Below, in pieces: positions 27,110 to 39,379 of a stretch of DNA of 64,000 bases. The stretch lies in assembly GCF_014650115.1 (NCBI RefSeq), contig NZ_BMUI01000014.1, positions 1 through 64,000 on the forward strand, read 5' to 3'. The notes under the pieces were generated by a model, which did no database searches, was not told the DNA's origin, and saw only the letters and a program-made list of their open reading frames with translations. Every line of letters starts with the position of its first letter. Position 1 is the first letter of the stretch. Source of the DNA: Streptomyces olivaceoviridis (GTDB taxonomy: Bacteria; Actinomycetota; Actinomycetes; Streptomycetales; Streptomycetaceae). Made by a program: the position numbers and the translations under genes.

Positions 27110-27433
27110 GGTGTTCCGCACCCCCCTGATGAGGGCGGGCCTGCCCGTTCGTTTCTCCAGCGACCGGCCGGGTGTGGCCTACTTCCGGCCAAATTTCTCC
27201 ACCCGAAACACTTCTTCGCCACAGGATCTTCTGACACGTGTCTCTGTGGTACGTTCCGTGATCAGTCGGTCCGGTGATCCGCGTGCGTACCGGAGGGCCG
27301 GCTCTCCCTCGTTCGATCGAACACGCCCACCGGCCGACAGCGTCCCCGGTCCGCCCTGAGCGACTGCCCGCTGCCGGTCCGCCGGGTCGCCGTCCTCGCC
27401 TCCCGGCACGGAAACGGTAAGAAAGGTCTACGG
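27110..27433. other. Intergenic region upstream of hemerythrin-domain gene
   Basis: No gene is supported. GACACGTGTC at 27233-27242 is a perfect palindrome of the recurring type, 191 bp before the next ATG. Confidence 0.45.
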
Positions 27434-28120
27434 ATGTCCGCCACGCAGGTGCCGGTCAGAGATGGCACCCGTCTCTTCGAGGAACTGTGTGCCGTACACG
27501 GCATCATGACCCGGGGCGCGCAGCTCGTCCTCGGGTCCTTCACGCAGTTGGCGGGCGGTGCCGCCGTCGACACGAAGACGCTGGTGGCGACCGTGCAGTG
27601 GTTCGTCGACTTCGTGCGCCACTTTCACCAGGGCAAGGACGAACTGTTCTGGCCGGTGGTGCGCGAACGGTTCCCCGGAAGGGTCCGCCGACTCGACCGG
27701 CTGGCCGAGGACGCCGACGCACTGGGCGAGACGCTCGACGAACTGGAGAGCGTGATCGGGCGGATCGCCGAGGAGCGCCGGGTCGGCGGCTCGGTGAGCT
27801 GGGGGCGCGCGATGCGGGAGGGGACGCTCGCCTCGTACCGGATCCGGGACCTGCTGGCCGAACGCTTCGGCGTGGAGGAGCCGCTGCTCAGGGGGCTGAT
27901 CCCGGTCGCCCCGGACGAGGGCGTCGCGGGGCTACGCAAGGCACTGGCCGACTCCGTTTCGCGCGGCGGCCCGCATCTGGTCCTCGGCCTCCTGGAGCAC
28001 CCCGAGCCCCTTCCCGGCCGGGACCGGCTGTACGGCGGCCTGCCGCCCTCCGTGCGCTGGACCCGGGGGATGCTGATGAGCAGATTCCGCAGGACGCTCA
28101 AGGCCCTGGCGGCCGACTGA
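27434..28120 (+). CDS. Hemerythrin HHE-domain protein
   Basis: 228 residues from ATG 27434, after AAAGG. The four-helix iron-binding pattern is seen in CAVHGIMTRG, FVRHFHQGKDELFWPVV and LDRLAEDADAL; His residues and the KDELFWP glutamate are the expected diiron ligands. The C-terminal 80 residues are not typical of the fold. Such proteins sense or store oxygen, iron or NO. It converges with the CGNR regulator gene across a hairpin. Confidence 0.8.
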   Translation: MSATQVPVRDGTRLFEELCAVHGIMTRGAQLVLGSFTQLAGGAAVDTKTLVATVQWFVDFVRHFHQGKDELFWPVVRERFPGRVRRLDRLAEDADALGETLDELESVIGRIAEERRVGGSVSWGRAMREGTLASYRIRDLLAERFGVEEPLLRGLIPVAPDEGVAGLRKALADSVSRGGPHLVLGLLEHPEPLPGRDRLYGGLPPSVRWTRGMLMSRFRRTLKALAAD

Positions 28121-28139
28121 ACCGAACCCGCGTCCGCCG

Positions 28140-28160
28140 GACCCGGGCGGGGCCCGGGTC
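28140..28160. terminator. Bidirectional hairpin between hemerythrin and CGNR genes
   Basis: GACCCGGGC (28140-28148) pairs with GCCCGGGTC (28152-28160) over a GGG loop, in the 46-bp gap between convergent genes. Confidence 0.65.
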
Positions 28161-28166
28161 AGCGGG

Positions 28167-28730
28167 TCATCGCACGGGCATGGCGGGCGCGGTCTTCTTC
28201 CGCGCGCGGTAGGCGGCGGCCTTGATCTTGTTGCCGCAGGACTCCATGCCGCACCACTGGCGCCGCATGCCCCGGGAGCGGTCGATGTAGACCCGCGTGC
28301 ACTCCGGGTTGCCGCACTCCTTCATCAGGGGGACGTCCGGGCCGCTGAGCAGTTCGACGGCCTGCCGCGCGACGGTCGCCAGGGCTTGCCCGGGGGTCGC
28401 CTCGTTGTGCCGCCCGGCCATGGTGAGCTGCGGCGTCACCGGCGTCTTGCGCGCGGCGCCGTTCACCACGGCGAGTGCCTCGCGGTCGAACTCCTCACCG
28501 AGGCGGCGGTTGGTGACGAGGCGGTAGACGGCCTCGCGCACGGTCGTCGCCTCGCGGACGTCTTCCTCGTCGCCAGGTGTGATCGTGTCCACGAGTCCGG
28601 ACTCCAGGTACCAGGCGTTCAGCCGGTCCGGCGTCACGAACATCTCGAACCGGGTCGAGCGCCGGGCACGGAGAGTGGCCGCGAAGTCGAGGGCCGGGTG
28701 CCCGCATACGAAGACATGGTCAAGGTTCAC
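28167..28730 (-). CDS. CGNR zinc-finger/ABATE-domain transcriptional regulator
   Basis: 187 residues from GTG 28730. The N-terminal ABATE-type domain starts NLDHVFVCGHPALDFAATL. The C-terminal zinc finger has Cys pairs in ECGNPECTRVYIDRS and WCGMESCGNKIKAAAYRARK. This family is annotated as stress-induced regulators in actinobacteria. An operator with arms ATCACC/GGTGAC (28731-28751) abuts the start codon, strongly suggesting autoregulation of a nearly leaderless transcript. An ATG at 28757 would put the operator inside the gene and lacks a ribosome-binding site. It is my main candidate for the protein that binds all GTCACC-N9-GGTGAC sites. Confidence 0.85.
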   Translation of the reverse strand: MNLDHVFVCGHPALDFAATLRARRSTRFEMFVTPDRLNAWYLESGLVDTITPGDEEDVREATTVREAVYRLVTNRRLGEEFDREALAVVNGAARKTPVTPQLTMAGRHNEATPGQALATVARQAVELLSGPDVPLMKECGNPECTRVYIDRSRGMRRQWCGMESCGNKIKAAAYRARKKTAPAMPVR

Positions 28731-28751
28731 ATCACCATCTTGACAGGTGAC
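28731..28751. promoter_or_regulatory. GTCACC-N9-GGTGAC operator, copy 4, at the CGNR regulator start
   Basis: ATCACC-N9-GGTGAC, one mismatch in the outer base, ending one base from the GTG. On the coding strand it reads GTCACC first. Confidence 0.7.
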
Positions 28752-28972
28752 TGCCATGGAACGCAAGAAGCGTCACCGTCCAGGGCGGTGCCGACTGGCC
28801 GGGCGTGATCACGGTACCGCACCGGACCCAGGTCACAGGGCACCCCGCGTGAAGAGGACGGCAGCACCGGGCGTGGGGCGCCCGGCATGCCGCGACCGGG
28901 GCGACGACCGGCGTCAGGTCCGGCGCCCCCGCATCCGTCCGAGGCCCCCGCGCCCGGTGCGGTACGCCCGGG

Positions 28973-30637
<1,665 letters not shown>

Positions 30638-30716
30638 AGGGAACCGTCCCAGGTGGTCGGTGGTCGGCCCGCCGGGCACAAGGCCTCGGAGGCGGGCCCC
30701 TTCACACACCGGCGGC

Positions 30717-32351
<1,635 letters not shown>

Positions 32352-32374
32352 GGAGGCGACCTCGAAGGTACTGA

Positions 32375-32405
32375 GGGCAGAGCATGGACTTCTGCCCTGG
32401 GCAGA
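32375..32405 (-). promoter_or_regulatory. Attenuator-like leader with alternative hairpins before ABC-F gene
   Basis: On the + strand GGGCAGA (32375-32381), TCTGCCC (32391-32397) and GGGCAGA (32399-32405) follow each other. The middle element can pair with either neighbour, giving two exclusive stems in the transcript. An ATG at 32385 lies in one loop and opens a frame (MLCPQYLRGRLH) that overlaps the ABC-F start out of frame. Confidence 0.5.
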
Positions 32406-32645
32406 CGTGGGAAAATGGGTACGACGGAACGGACCACATCGGCGGCGCTCCTGAGCACCGGCCGGTGGCCGTCAGATCCGGATCTCACCCGGAGATGTCG
32501 TCTTCACCCACCACGTCTGCGACTCCTCGATACACGGTCTACGTCGCTCACAGTGTAGCGCAGGTGCGGCGTCCGGCGTTCCCGCGGCGGCGATTCATGC
32601 ATATGTGCCCCTGGTTGACAGTCCGTGGACGGCCGTGCCACCATC

Positions 32646-32666
32646 GTCACCAGTTAAATAGGTGAC
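32646..32666. promoter_or_regulatory. GTCACC-N9-GGTGAC operator, copy 5
   Basis: Perfect arms, AT-rich 9-bp spacer (AGTTAAATA). It lies 113 bp before the molybdopterin oxidoreductase ATG; the divergent ABC-F start is 295 bp away. Confidence 0.7.
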
Positions 32667-32691
32667 GGTGTCACAGGTAGTCGACAGTGTT

Positions 32692-32701
32692 CACACGTGT
32701 G
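32692..32701. promoter_or_regulatory. CACACGTGTG palindrome
   Basis: Perfect 10-bp palindrome 26 bp after operator copy 5, upstream of the molybdopterin oxidoreductase gene. Confidence 0.4.
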
Positions 32702-32778
32702 GGCTCGCCCGAATCGGTGCCTGCCCGTCCGGCCGCACCACACCGGGATCGTCGCCACCCCTAAGGAGCACACTGACC

Positions 32779-33501
32779 ATGGCAGGAAAGCCGAAGCGGA
32801 GGGCCGAGGGCGCACCGGTGGGACGGCGGGCGATGCTGGGCATGCTCGGAGCGGGCGCCGCCGGGCTCGCCGCCGCGCCCTATCTCCAGCGCGGCTGGGA
32901 GGGGTTTCTCGGTGCCGCCTCCCAGGTCGACGCCACGGGCCTGACCGGTCTGCTGCCCAATCCGGGCGGTTTCCGGTACTACAGCGTCGTCGGCTCGGTG
33001 CCGCACAAGGACGCGACGAACTACGAACTCAAGGTCGACGGTCTGGTGGAGAAGCCCAAGACCTACACGCTCGACGAGCTGCGCGCGATGCCGCAGACCC
33101 GGGTCGTCCACGACGTGCTGTGCACGGACGGATGGCGTGTGGAGAAGACACCCTTCGAGGGGGTGAGGCTGGCGGACATCCTGGACGCCGCCGGGGTGCG
33201 CTCCCCGGGCGCGGCGATCCGCTTCACCTGCTTCGACGGCGCCTACACCGAGAGCCTCACCCTGGAACAGGCCCGCCGCTCGGACGTTCTGGTGGCCCTG
33301 AACATGCAGGACAAGCCCATCACCCACGAGCACGGCGGACCGGTCCGCCTCTACGTGGCCCCCATGTACTTCTACAAGTCGGCCAAGTGGCTGTCCGGCA
33401 TCTCGGTCACCGACAAGGTCGTTCCCGGCTACTGGGAGGAACGCGGTTATGCAGTCGACGGCTGGCTCGACGACGCCGACCGGCACAGCGACGCGGCCTG
33501 A
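32779..33501 (+). CDS. Molybdopterin-dependent oxidoreductase (sulfite-oxidase fold, YedY/MsrP-like)
   Basis: 240 residues from ATG 32779, after AAGGAG. The start has a basic stretch and hydrophobic segment (RRAMLGMLGAGAAGLAAAP), a Tat-like signal or anchor. FRYYSVVGSVPHKDATNYELKVDG, VVHDVLCTDGWRVE (Cys ligand to Mo) and RLYVAPMYFYKSAKW are hallmarks of this fold. The next gene encodes a membrane cytochrome b, overlapping by 53 bp, so the pair likely forms a membrane-bound reductase like MsrPQ. Substrate may be oxidised methionine or another sulfoxide. Confidence 0.9.
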   Translation: MAGKPKRRAEGAPVGRRAMLGMLGAGAAGLAAAPYLQRGWEGFLGAASQVDATGLTGLLPNPGGFRYYSVVGSVPHKDATNYELKVDGLVEKPKTYTLDELRAMPQTRVVHDVLCTDGWRVEKTPFEGVRLADILDAAGVRSPGAAIRFTCFDGAYTESLTLEQARRSDVLVALNMQDKPITHEHGGPVRLYVAPMYFYKSAKWLSGISVTDKVVPGYWEERGYAVDGWLDDADRHSDAA

Positions 33502-34150
33502 CCCGTCCGGCCGTCTGCGCCGGTTCAGCACCGCGGAGCGCATGGTCCACCGGGCCACCGGCTACCTGATGCTCGTATGCCTGGTCACCGCCGCCTGCCT
33601 GTACCTGGGGCCGCTGGCCCAGCTCGTCGGGCGGCGCCACCTGATGGTCACGCTGCACGAGTGGTCGGGCATCTCGCTGCCGCTGCCCTTCCTGCTCGGG
33701 CTCCTCTCCGCCGACTTCCGCGCGGACCTGCGCAGGCTGAACCGCTTCGCGGTGTACGACCGGCAGTGGCTGCGGGCCGTGCGCAAGCGCCGTACGGCGC
33801 CCGAGGCGCGACCGGCCGGCAAGTTCAACGCGGGCCAGAAGATCTACGCGGGCTGGATCGCCGGCGCCGTGCTGGTGATGATGTTCACCGGTCTGCTGAT
33901 GTGGTTCATGGGGCTGCTGCCCTCCATCTCCCGGACCAGCGCGATCTTCGTCCACGACCTCCTGGCCTGGGCCATCACCTTCGTACTCATCGGGCACATG
34001 CGCCGGGCGTTCGAGGATCCGGAGGCGAGACTCGGCATGCGCACCGGGTACGTCAGCCGGTCCTGGGCGGAGCGGTACCACTCCCGGTGGCTGAAGGAGG
34101 AGGGGATGGGTACCGTGACCGGTGAAACCGAGGAAGCGGACAAGGTGTGA
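33449..34150 (+). CDS. Cytochrome b/b561-type membrane subunit
   Basis: 233 residues. Four membrane helices are seen, including GYLMLVCLVTAACLYLG, LPLPFLLGLLSAD, WIAGAVLVMMFTGLLMWFMG and LLAWAITFVLIGH. His residues in MVHRATG, TLHEWSG, FVHDLL and GHMRRAF can bind two hemes. The start lies inside the upstream oxidoreductase gene, which indicates coupling. It should pass electrons from the membrane pool to that enzyme. Confidence 0.87.
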   Translation: MQSTAGSTTPTGTATRPDPSGRLRRFSTAERMVHRATGYLMLVCLVTAACLYLGPLAQLVGRRHLMVTLHEWSGISLPLPFLLGLLSADFRADLRRLNRFAVYDRQWLRAVRKRRTAPEARPAGKFNAGQKIYAGWIAGAVLVMMFTGLLMWFMGLLPSISRTSAIFVHDLLAWAITFVLIGHMRRAFEDPEARLGMRTGYVSRSWAERYHSRWLKEEGMGTVTGETEEADKV

Positions 34151-34151
34151 C

Positions 34152-36515
34152 ATGTACCCCGAGGAGGGGCGGACCTGGCCGGAAGGGTTCATGGACGACC
34201 GCAGCGCTCCTGACGTCCGGTCCCCGGACGGCCGGGGGCCCGAGACCGCAGGAGTGCCCGGCGACGAGCTGACGGCGGTGCTGCATCGTGCCGTGCACCA
34301 GGCCGCTCACCGCCTGCACGCCGTAGCGGCGGCCGTGTACCTGCTGACACCCGACGGCGGGGAACTGCGCGCCGCCCTGATCGGCGGCAGCCCGCCGTCC
34401 GTGCTGACGCTTCCCGGCCGGATGGGTCTCGACTCGCCCTACGCCTCCGCGCGCGCCCTGGCCGGGCGGTGTGTGGCGTTCCTGGCCGAACCGGATCCGC
34501 TCGCCGAACCGGAGTACGGGGCGCTGGCCTATCCCTACACCGTCGCCTCGGTCCCCCTGGAGGCGGAAGGGCATTGCTTCGGTTCGCTGACCGTGCTGCG
34601 CACCGAGGACAGCGGGGGCTACAGCGACGCGGACTGCCGGGGACTCACCCGGATCGGTGACCGGCTGGCCGTCCTGCTGGCCGGTCTCCACGCCCGCGGC
34701 GCCACGATCGCGCCCGGGAGCCTGCCCGTGCTGGTGCCGGTGTTCGGCACCGAACCGCCGGACGCGGCCGGGGCGCAGGTCGCCGTCCGGGGTGTGCCGG
34801 GGGTGCCCGGCTCCGCGGGGATGACCCTGCTGTACGCCCTTCAGCGGCTGACGGAGATGCTGAACCGGGCGACCACCATGGAACACGTCGTCGGAGCGGC
34901 GGAGTTCTGTGTCGTGGCGCCGATGCGCGCCACAGCGCTGGTACTGACCTCGGCGGCCGAGGGCCGGCTGTGGGTCCTGGGCCACAGCGGGGACTCCTCG
35001 GACCTGGTGTCCGAACTGCACGGCGGCGCTCTGCACGCGGGCACGCCCGCCGCGCGGGCGATGCGGGGACGGGCACTGTTCGTCCCGGGTTCCCCCCGCC
35101 CGCCGTCCGCGGGCCGCCTTTCGGACGCCGGACCCGGAGCCCCGTCGAGCGGTGTGCCGCGCGACGGCGCCGGTGACGGGCCGCACGCCGCCGCCTACCT
35201 GCCGCTCGTCGGCAGCCGGCACGTGGTCGATCTGCCGATGGCGGGCGCCGCCCCGGTCGTCGGGGTCTGCTGCCTGTCGTTCGACGGGCCGCGGACGTTC
35301 CCGCCCGAGGAGCGGGCCGTGCTGACCATGATGGCCGGGCTGCTGGGCGCGGCGGTGCAGCGCATCCAGCTCAGCGCCGCGCGCCAGGTGCTCGCCGAGG
35401 GCATGCAGCGGCGGCTGCTGCCCGCCGTCCTCCCCGAGGCACCCCGCCTGCCCACCACGGCCCGCTACCGGCCCGCCCGGGCCGGTAGCGAGGCCGGCGG
35501 GGACTGGTACGACGTGATCACGATGCCGGACGACCGCGTGATGCTGGTCATCGGGGACGTCGAGGGTCACACGCTGGAGAGCGCCGCCGTCATGGGCCAG
35601 TTGCGCACCTCGGTGGCCGCCTACGCCGCCGAGGGCCACGGGCCGGCCGCGCTGCTCGAACGCACCGACCGGCTGCTGCCCCGGCTGGGCACCGAGTTGC
35701 TCGCCACCTGCTGCGTGGTGGCCGTGGACACCGAGACGGGGGTGGCGGAGGTGGCGCTGGCCGGGCATCCGGCGCCGCTCGCCCGGCTGTCCGACGGCAC
35801 CGTCCGTCCGCTGCGGGCACCGGCCAACGTGCCGCTCGGACTGCACGGGCGCACTCCCTACCGCTCCCAGGAGCACACCCTCGCGCCCGGGACCGTGCTC
35901 GCGCTCTACTCGGACGGAGTGCACGAACCGGACCACGACGACGTCGGCGCACGCCTGGACGCCGACGGCCGTGGGGCGGGCGCCGACCTGGAGATCCTGG
36001 CGGACCGCCTGCTGGCGGACACCCCCGGCCGGCGCGACGACGCCGCGCTGCTGCTGGCCCGCTACGAGGGGGCGGACGACTCCGCGGCGCCCCGGACCGC
36101 GCGTTTCCACGTCCACCGGCGTGACCTGCGGGCGGTGAGGGCGGCCCGCGGCTTCGTGCACGAGTGCCTGTGCGACTGGGGTCTGGCCGATCTGTCGGAC
36201 GACCTCGAACTCATCACCTCGGAACTCGTGACCAACGCGCTCATCCACGCGGGCAGCGATGTGGACCTGCGTCTGCGGGCGTTCGGCGACCGGGTCCGTC
36301 TGGAGGTGCGGGACTCGGACAGCGACCCGCCCGTGCCCACCGCCTACTCGCTCACCGACGAGGGCAGCGCGCGGGCGGAACACGGCCGCGGCCTGTACCT
36401 GGTCGACGCGTTGGCGCACACGTGGAACACCTCTCCGAGCGGCCGGGGCAAGACCGTCTGGCTGGAGATGGACATCCCCGGGGACGGGGCGGCGGCCCGG
36501 CCGACCGTCGAATGA
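34152..36515 (+). CDS. SpoIIE-type PP2C phosphatase with GAF and HATPase domains
   Basis: 787 residues from ATG 34152; ATG 34191 is also possible. Residues about 40-175 and 230-400 are GAF-like. A PP2C phosphatase of the SpoIIE type follows, with EAGGDWYDV near 447, VIGDVEGHTLESA, and LYSDGVHEP. The last 140 residues are a histidine-kinase-like ATPase (ELVTNALIHAG near 692, GRGLYLVDALA) resembling RsbW-type anti-sigma kinases. These Streptomyces proteins control sigma factors of the SigB class through anti-sigma antagonists. It starts one base after the cytochrome b stop. Confidence 0.9.
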   Translation: MYPEEGRTWPEGFMDDRSAPDVRSPDGRGPETAGVPGDELTAVLHRAVHQAAHRLHAVAAAVYLLTPDGGELRAALIGGSPPSVLTLPGRMGLDSPYASARALAGRCVAFLAEPDPLAEPEYGALAYPYTVASVPLEAEGHCFGSLTVLRTEDSGGYSDADCRGLTRIGDRLAVLLAGLHARGATIAPGSLPVLVPVFGTEPPDAAGAQVAVRGVPGVPGSAGMTLLYALQRLTEMLNRATTMEHVVGAAEFCVVAPMRATALVLTSAAEGRLWVLGHSGDSSDLVSELHGGALHAGTPAARAMRGRALFVPGSPRPPSAGRLSDAGPGAPSSGVPRDGAGDGPHAAAYLPLVGSRHVVDLPMAGAAPVVGVCCLSFDGPRTFPPEERAVLTMMAGLLGAAVQRIQLSAARQVLAEGMQRRLLPAVLPEAPRLPTTARYRPARAGSEAGGDWYDVITMPDDRVMLVIGDVEGHTLESAAVMGQLRTSVAAYAAEGHGPAALLERTDRLLPRLGTELLATCCVVAVDTETGVAEVALAGHPAPLARLSDGTVRPLRAPANVPLGLHGRTPYRSQEHTLAPGTVLALYSDGVHEPDHDDVGARLDADGRGAGADLEILADRLLADTPGRRDDAALLLARYEGADDSAAPRTARFHVHRRDLRAVRAARGFVHECLCDWGLADLSDDLELITSELVTNALIHAGSDVDLRLRAFGDRVRLEVRDSDSDPPVPTAYSLTDEGSARAEHGRGLYLVDALAHTWNTSPSGRGKTVWLEMDIPGDGAAARPTVE

Positions 36516-36882
36516 CCTAACAGCCCGTTGACCCAGCCCCGCCCGGAGCCGTGGCCAGGGACCGTCAACTGACTGTGGCCGTCTTGTGGTCCGCCCGGCC
36601 AGAGTGACACCACGGGCGCAGGGCAACCCTTCCCGCGGCCGTACGAGACATGACCGCGAGACATATGGCCCACCCTCTTCCGTCACCAGTTAGACCGGTG
36701 ATAGTGTGTCGCTCAGTCTTCGGCGCCCGAGATCGTCTCGGGTCGCGTACCGAGGTCGCGGATGAACGTGTGCGGACGCCGCCCGCGGGGGGCCCGCCGA
36801 CCTCAGCCATGTTCAGCTCATGTGCCGTGCACCTGCGTCGCCGCGGTCAGGCGCACATCTACTACTTCCGGGATGGAAACCA
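36516..36882. other. Upstream region of the tannase-like gene
   Basis: No gene. It contains operator copy 6 and, 25 bp before it, ACATATGG. GTCACC to ATG is 201 bp. Confidence 0.45.
36682..36702. promoter_or_regulatory. GTCACC-N9-GGTGAC operator, copy 6
   Basis: GTCACC-N9-GGTGAT, mismatch only in the last base. Upstream of the secreted tannase-like esterase. Confidence 0.6.
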
Positions 36883-38514
36883 ATGAGACGCACACTTCTG
36901 ACTGTCCTCGCGGCCGGTGTTCCGCTGGCCGCCGCACTGTGGGTGCCGACCGCGTCCGCGGAGACGGCGAACACCGCCTCCGCGCCGCTCGGTTGCCGCT
37001 CGCTGCCCGTGAAGGCCCCCGCCGGTACCACGGTGGAGAGCGTGACCGCGGTCAGCCACGCGGCGGGCACCGTGGACGTGCCTCCGGTCACCCCGCTGCC
37101 GGAGGTGCATGTCCCCGACGTACCGGCGTTCTGCGACGTGACGGTGACGCTGACCCACCCGGGCCAGGGCGACCACGCCAAGGTGCGCGTCTGGCTCCCG
37201 CTGAACGGCTGGAACGGCCGCCTCCAGACGATCGGCGGCCAGGCCTACGCCGCCGGCGACTACGGCGCGGGCCTGGCCGCCGCGGTCAAGAACGGTTACG
37301 CCGCCGCGACCACCGACGCCGGCGTCGGCACCTACATCGACACCAGCTGGGCCCTGACCGACGAGGGTAAGGTCGACAAGACGCTGCTGAAGAACTTCGC
37401 CAGCCGCTCCGAGCACGAGGCCGCGGTCGTCGCCAAGGACGTCATCGACGGCTTCTACAGCAGGCCCGCCTCCTACGCGTACTTCAACGGCTGCTCCACC
37501 GGCGGACGCCAGGGCTACATGGAGGCCCAGCGCTACCCCGACGACTACGACGGCATCCTCGCCAACGCGCCCGCCATCAACTGGGACGAGTTCGAGGTCG
37601 CCACCCTGTGGCCCCAGGTGGTCATGAACAACGAGAAGACCTACCCGACCTCCTGCGAGTTCGAGGCCTTCACCGACGCCGCCGTCAAGGCCTGTGACCC
37701 GCTCGACGGCGTCAAGGACGGCCTGGTCAACGACCCGGCCCGGTGCGACTTCGACCCGCGCCGGCTGATCGGCACCAAGGTGGTGTGCAACGGCAAGGAG
37801 CTGACGATCACGGCGGCCGACGCGGCCGTGGTCCGCAAGATCTGGGACGGCCCGCGCACCGCGTCGGGCAAGAAGCTGTGGTCCGGCGTCCCGATCGGGG
37901 CCGAGCTGTCGGCCCTGGCCGGCGTCACCCCGCCGGACGCGAACGGCAACGTCAAGGGCGCCCCCTTCCCGGTGCCCGCCGCGTGGGTCCAGACCTGGGT
38001 GCAGAAGCAGCCGTCCTCCGACCTCGCGAAGATCACCTACAGCGAGTTCACCCGGCTGTTCAAGCAGTCCGAGGCCGAGTACGACAAGATCATCGGCACC
38101 GACGACCCGGACCTGTCCGCCTTCCGCGAGTCCGGCGGCAAGCTGCTGAGCTGGCACGGCCGGGCCGACCAGTACATCCCCGACCAGGGCACCGTGAAGT
38201 ACCGCAAGCAGGTCGAGCAGGAGCTGGGCGGCGCCAAGAAGGTCAACGACTTCTACCGTCTCTTCCTCGCCCCGGGCACCGCGCACTGCGGCCTCAACAA
38301 CGGCAGCGGTGCCACGGCCGACGACCTCGGCGCGCTGCGCACCTGGGTCGAGAAGGGCAAGGCCCCCCGGACGCTGCCCGCCACCCTGATCAACGCCGAG
38401 CACAAGAGCGTCACCCGCGACCTGTGCAGCTACCCGTCGGTGTCCCGCTACGACGGCCACGGCGACCCGGCCGTCGCCTCCAGCTTCCGGTGCGTCCTGC
38501 CGTCGCGGCACTGA
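36883..38514 (+). CDS. Secreted tannase/feruloyl esterase family protein
   Basis: 543 residues from ATG 36883. A signal peptide (MRRTLLTVLAAGVPLAAALWV) ends at an AxA site (TASA). The nucleophile is in YFNGCSTGGRQGYMEAQ. The paired cysteine and the catalytic His are in LAPGTAHCG, the CS-D-HC arrangement of this family. The Asp is likely in WHGRADQYIP. Cysteine-rich loops (TSCEFE, AVKACDPLDGVKDGL) match the calcium-binding lid. It probably cleaves phenolic esters outside the cell. The operator upstream ties it to the stress regulon. Confidence 0.9.
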   Translation: MRRTLLTVLAAGVPLAAALWVPTASAETANTASAPLGCRSLPVKAPAGTTVESVTAVSHAAGTVDVPPVTPLPEVHVPDVPAFCDVTVTLTHPGQGDHAKVRVWLPLNGWNGRLQTIGGQAYAAGDYGAGLAAAVKNGYAAATTDAGVGTYIDTSWALTDEGKVDKTLLKNFASRSEHEAAVVAKDVIDGFYSRPASYAYFNGCSTGGRQGYMEAQRYPDDYDGILANAPAINWDEFEVATLWPQVVMNNEKTYPTSCEFEAFTDAAVKACDPLDGVKDGLVNDPARCDFDPRRLIGTKVVCNGKELTITAADAAVVRKIWDGPRTASGKKLWSGVPIGAELSALAGVTPPDANGNVKGAPFPVPAAWVQTWVQKQPSSDLAKITYSEFTRLFKQSEAEYDKIIGTDDPDLSAFRESGGKLLSWHGRADQYIPDQGTVKYRKQVEQELGGAKKVNDFYRLFLAPGTAHCGLNNGSGATADDLGALRTWVEKGKAPRTLPATLINAEHKSVTRDLCSYPSVSRYDGHGDPAVASSFRCVLPSRH

Positions 38515-38558
38515 CCCGACGACCGACCACCTGACCACCCGAGAAAGGCCCCACCCTC

Positions 38559-39149
38559 ATGAGCACGCAGACAGCGGCACCGTCGAACCCGACGGCGGCC
38601 ACGGGACGTTCCTCCCTGCTGAGGCTGTACCTGGGCCGCGGCGTGCTGGCCGTGGCGTGGGCCCTGGCGTTCGCCGGAGCCCATGAGAACGTCGACGCCG
38701 TGGCCATCACCCTGCTGGTCGTCTACCCGCTGATCGACGCGGTGTCCTCGCTGATCGACTACCGCGCCACCCCCGACGGTTCCGAGCGCCGGGTCACCGC
38801 GTTCAACGGGGCGCTCAGCACGCTGGCCGCCATCGCGGTCGGTATCGCCGGGGCCGGTGGCGTCGCGCCGGTGCTCCATGTGTTCGGTGCCTGGGCCGTC
38901 GTCTCCGGTGCCGCCCAGGTGGCCGTCGGGCTGCGGCGGCGCGGTCCGGAGCTGGGCAAGCAGTGGCCGACCCTGATCTCGGGCGGGCTGTCCTTCCTGG
39001 TCGGCTTCGTCTACAACGTCCAGGCCGCGGGCGACAATCCCTCGCTCGACGTGCTGTCCGTCTACGCCACGGGCGGCGGGGTGTGGTTCATCCTCCAGGC
39101 CCTGCTGCTGGGCTGGAAGGCCCGCCAGCTGCGCACCCGGACCGTCTGA
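38559..39149 (+). CDS. DUF308/HdeD-like membrane protein
   Basis: 196 residues from ATG 38559, after GAAAGG. Six hydrophobic stretches (GVLAVAWALAFAGA, AITLLVVYPLIDAVSSL, TLAAIAVGIAGAGG, VFGAWAVVSGAAQVAVGL, LISGGLSFLVGFVY, VWFILQALLLGW) and polar loops match small membrane proteins of the DUF308/HdeD group, of unknown function. 44 bp after the tannase-like gene, so possibly co-transcribed. Confidence 0.8.
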   Translation: MSTQTAAPSNPTAATGRSSLLRLYLGRGVLAVAWALAFAGAHENVDAVAITLLVVYPLIDAVSSLIDYRATPDGSERRVTAFNGALSTLAAIAVGIAGAGGVAPVLHVFGAWAVVSGAAQVAVGLRRRGPELGKQWPTLISGGLSFLVGFVYNVQAAGDNPSLDVLSVYATGGGVWFILQALLLGWKARQLRTRTV

Positions 39150-39168
39150 CCCACCCCTGACCGGTGCC

Positions 39169-39203
39169 GTCCCGGCCCGCGCCCCTGTGGCGCGGGCCGG
39201 GAC
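39169..39203 (+). terminator. Terminator after DUF308 gene
   Basis: Perfect 15-bp stem (39169-39183 with 39189-39203), 5-nt loop, then TTTT. Confidence 0.8.
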
Positions 39204-39244
39204 TTTTCCGTGCGCCGGGCAGGGGCGCGCGGGCCGGGACCCTT

Positions 39245-39355
39245 GGCCCGGTGGCCCGGTGGCCCGGTGGCCCGGTGGCCCGGTGGCCCGGTGGCCCGGT
39301 GGCCAAATGCCGGTGGCCAAATGCCGGTGGCCGGTGCCGGTGGCCGGTGGCCGGT
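39245..39355. repeat. Short tandem repeats (8-bp GGCCCGGT, seven copies, plus variants)
   Basis: Seven perfect units from 39245 to 39300, then two 14-bp units (GGCCAAATGCCGGT, 39301-39328) and shorter GGCCGGT variants. They lie between convergent genes. Copy number is likely to vary between strains. Confidence 0.85.
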
Positions 39356-39379
39356 GGGTGGTTGGGTGGCCGGGGGCCG

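Noticed and set aside
39245..39355. Possible CRISPR array
   Set aside because: Units are 8 and 14 bp with no spacers, and no cas genes are present. This is a simple tandem repeat.
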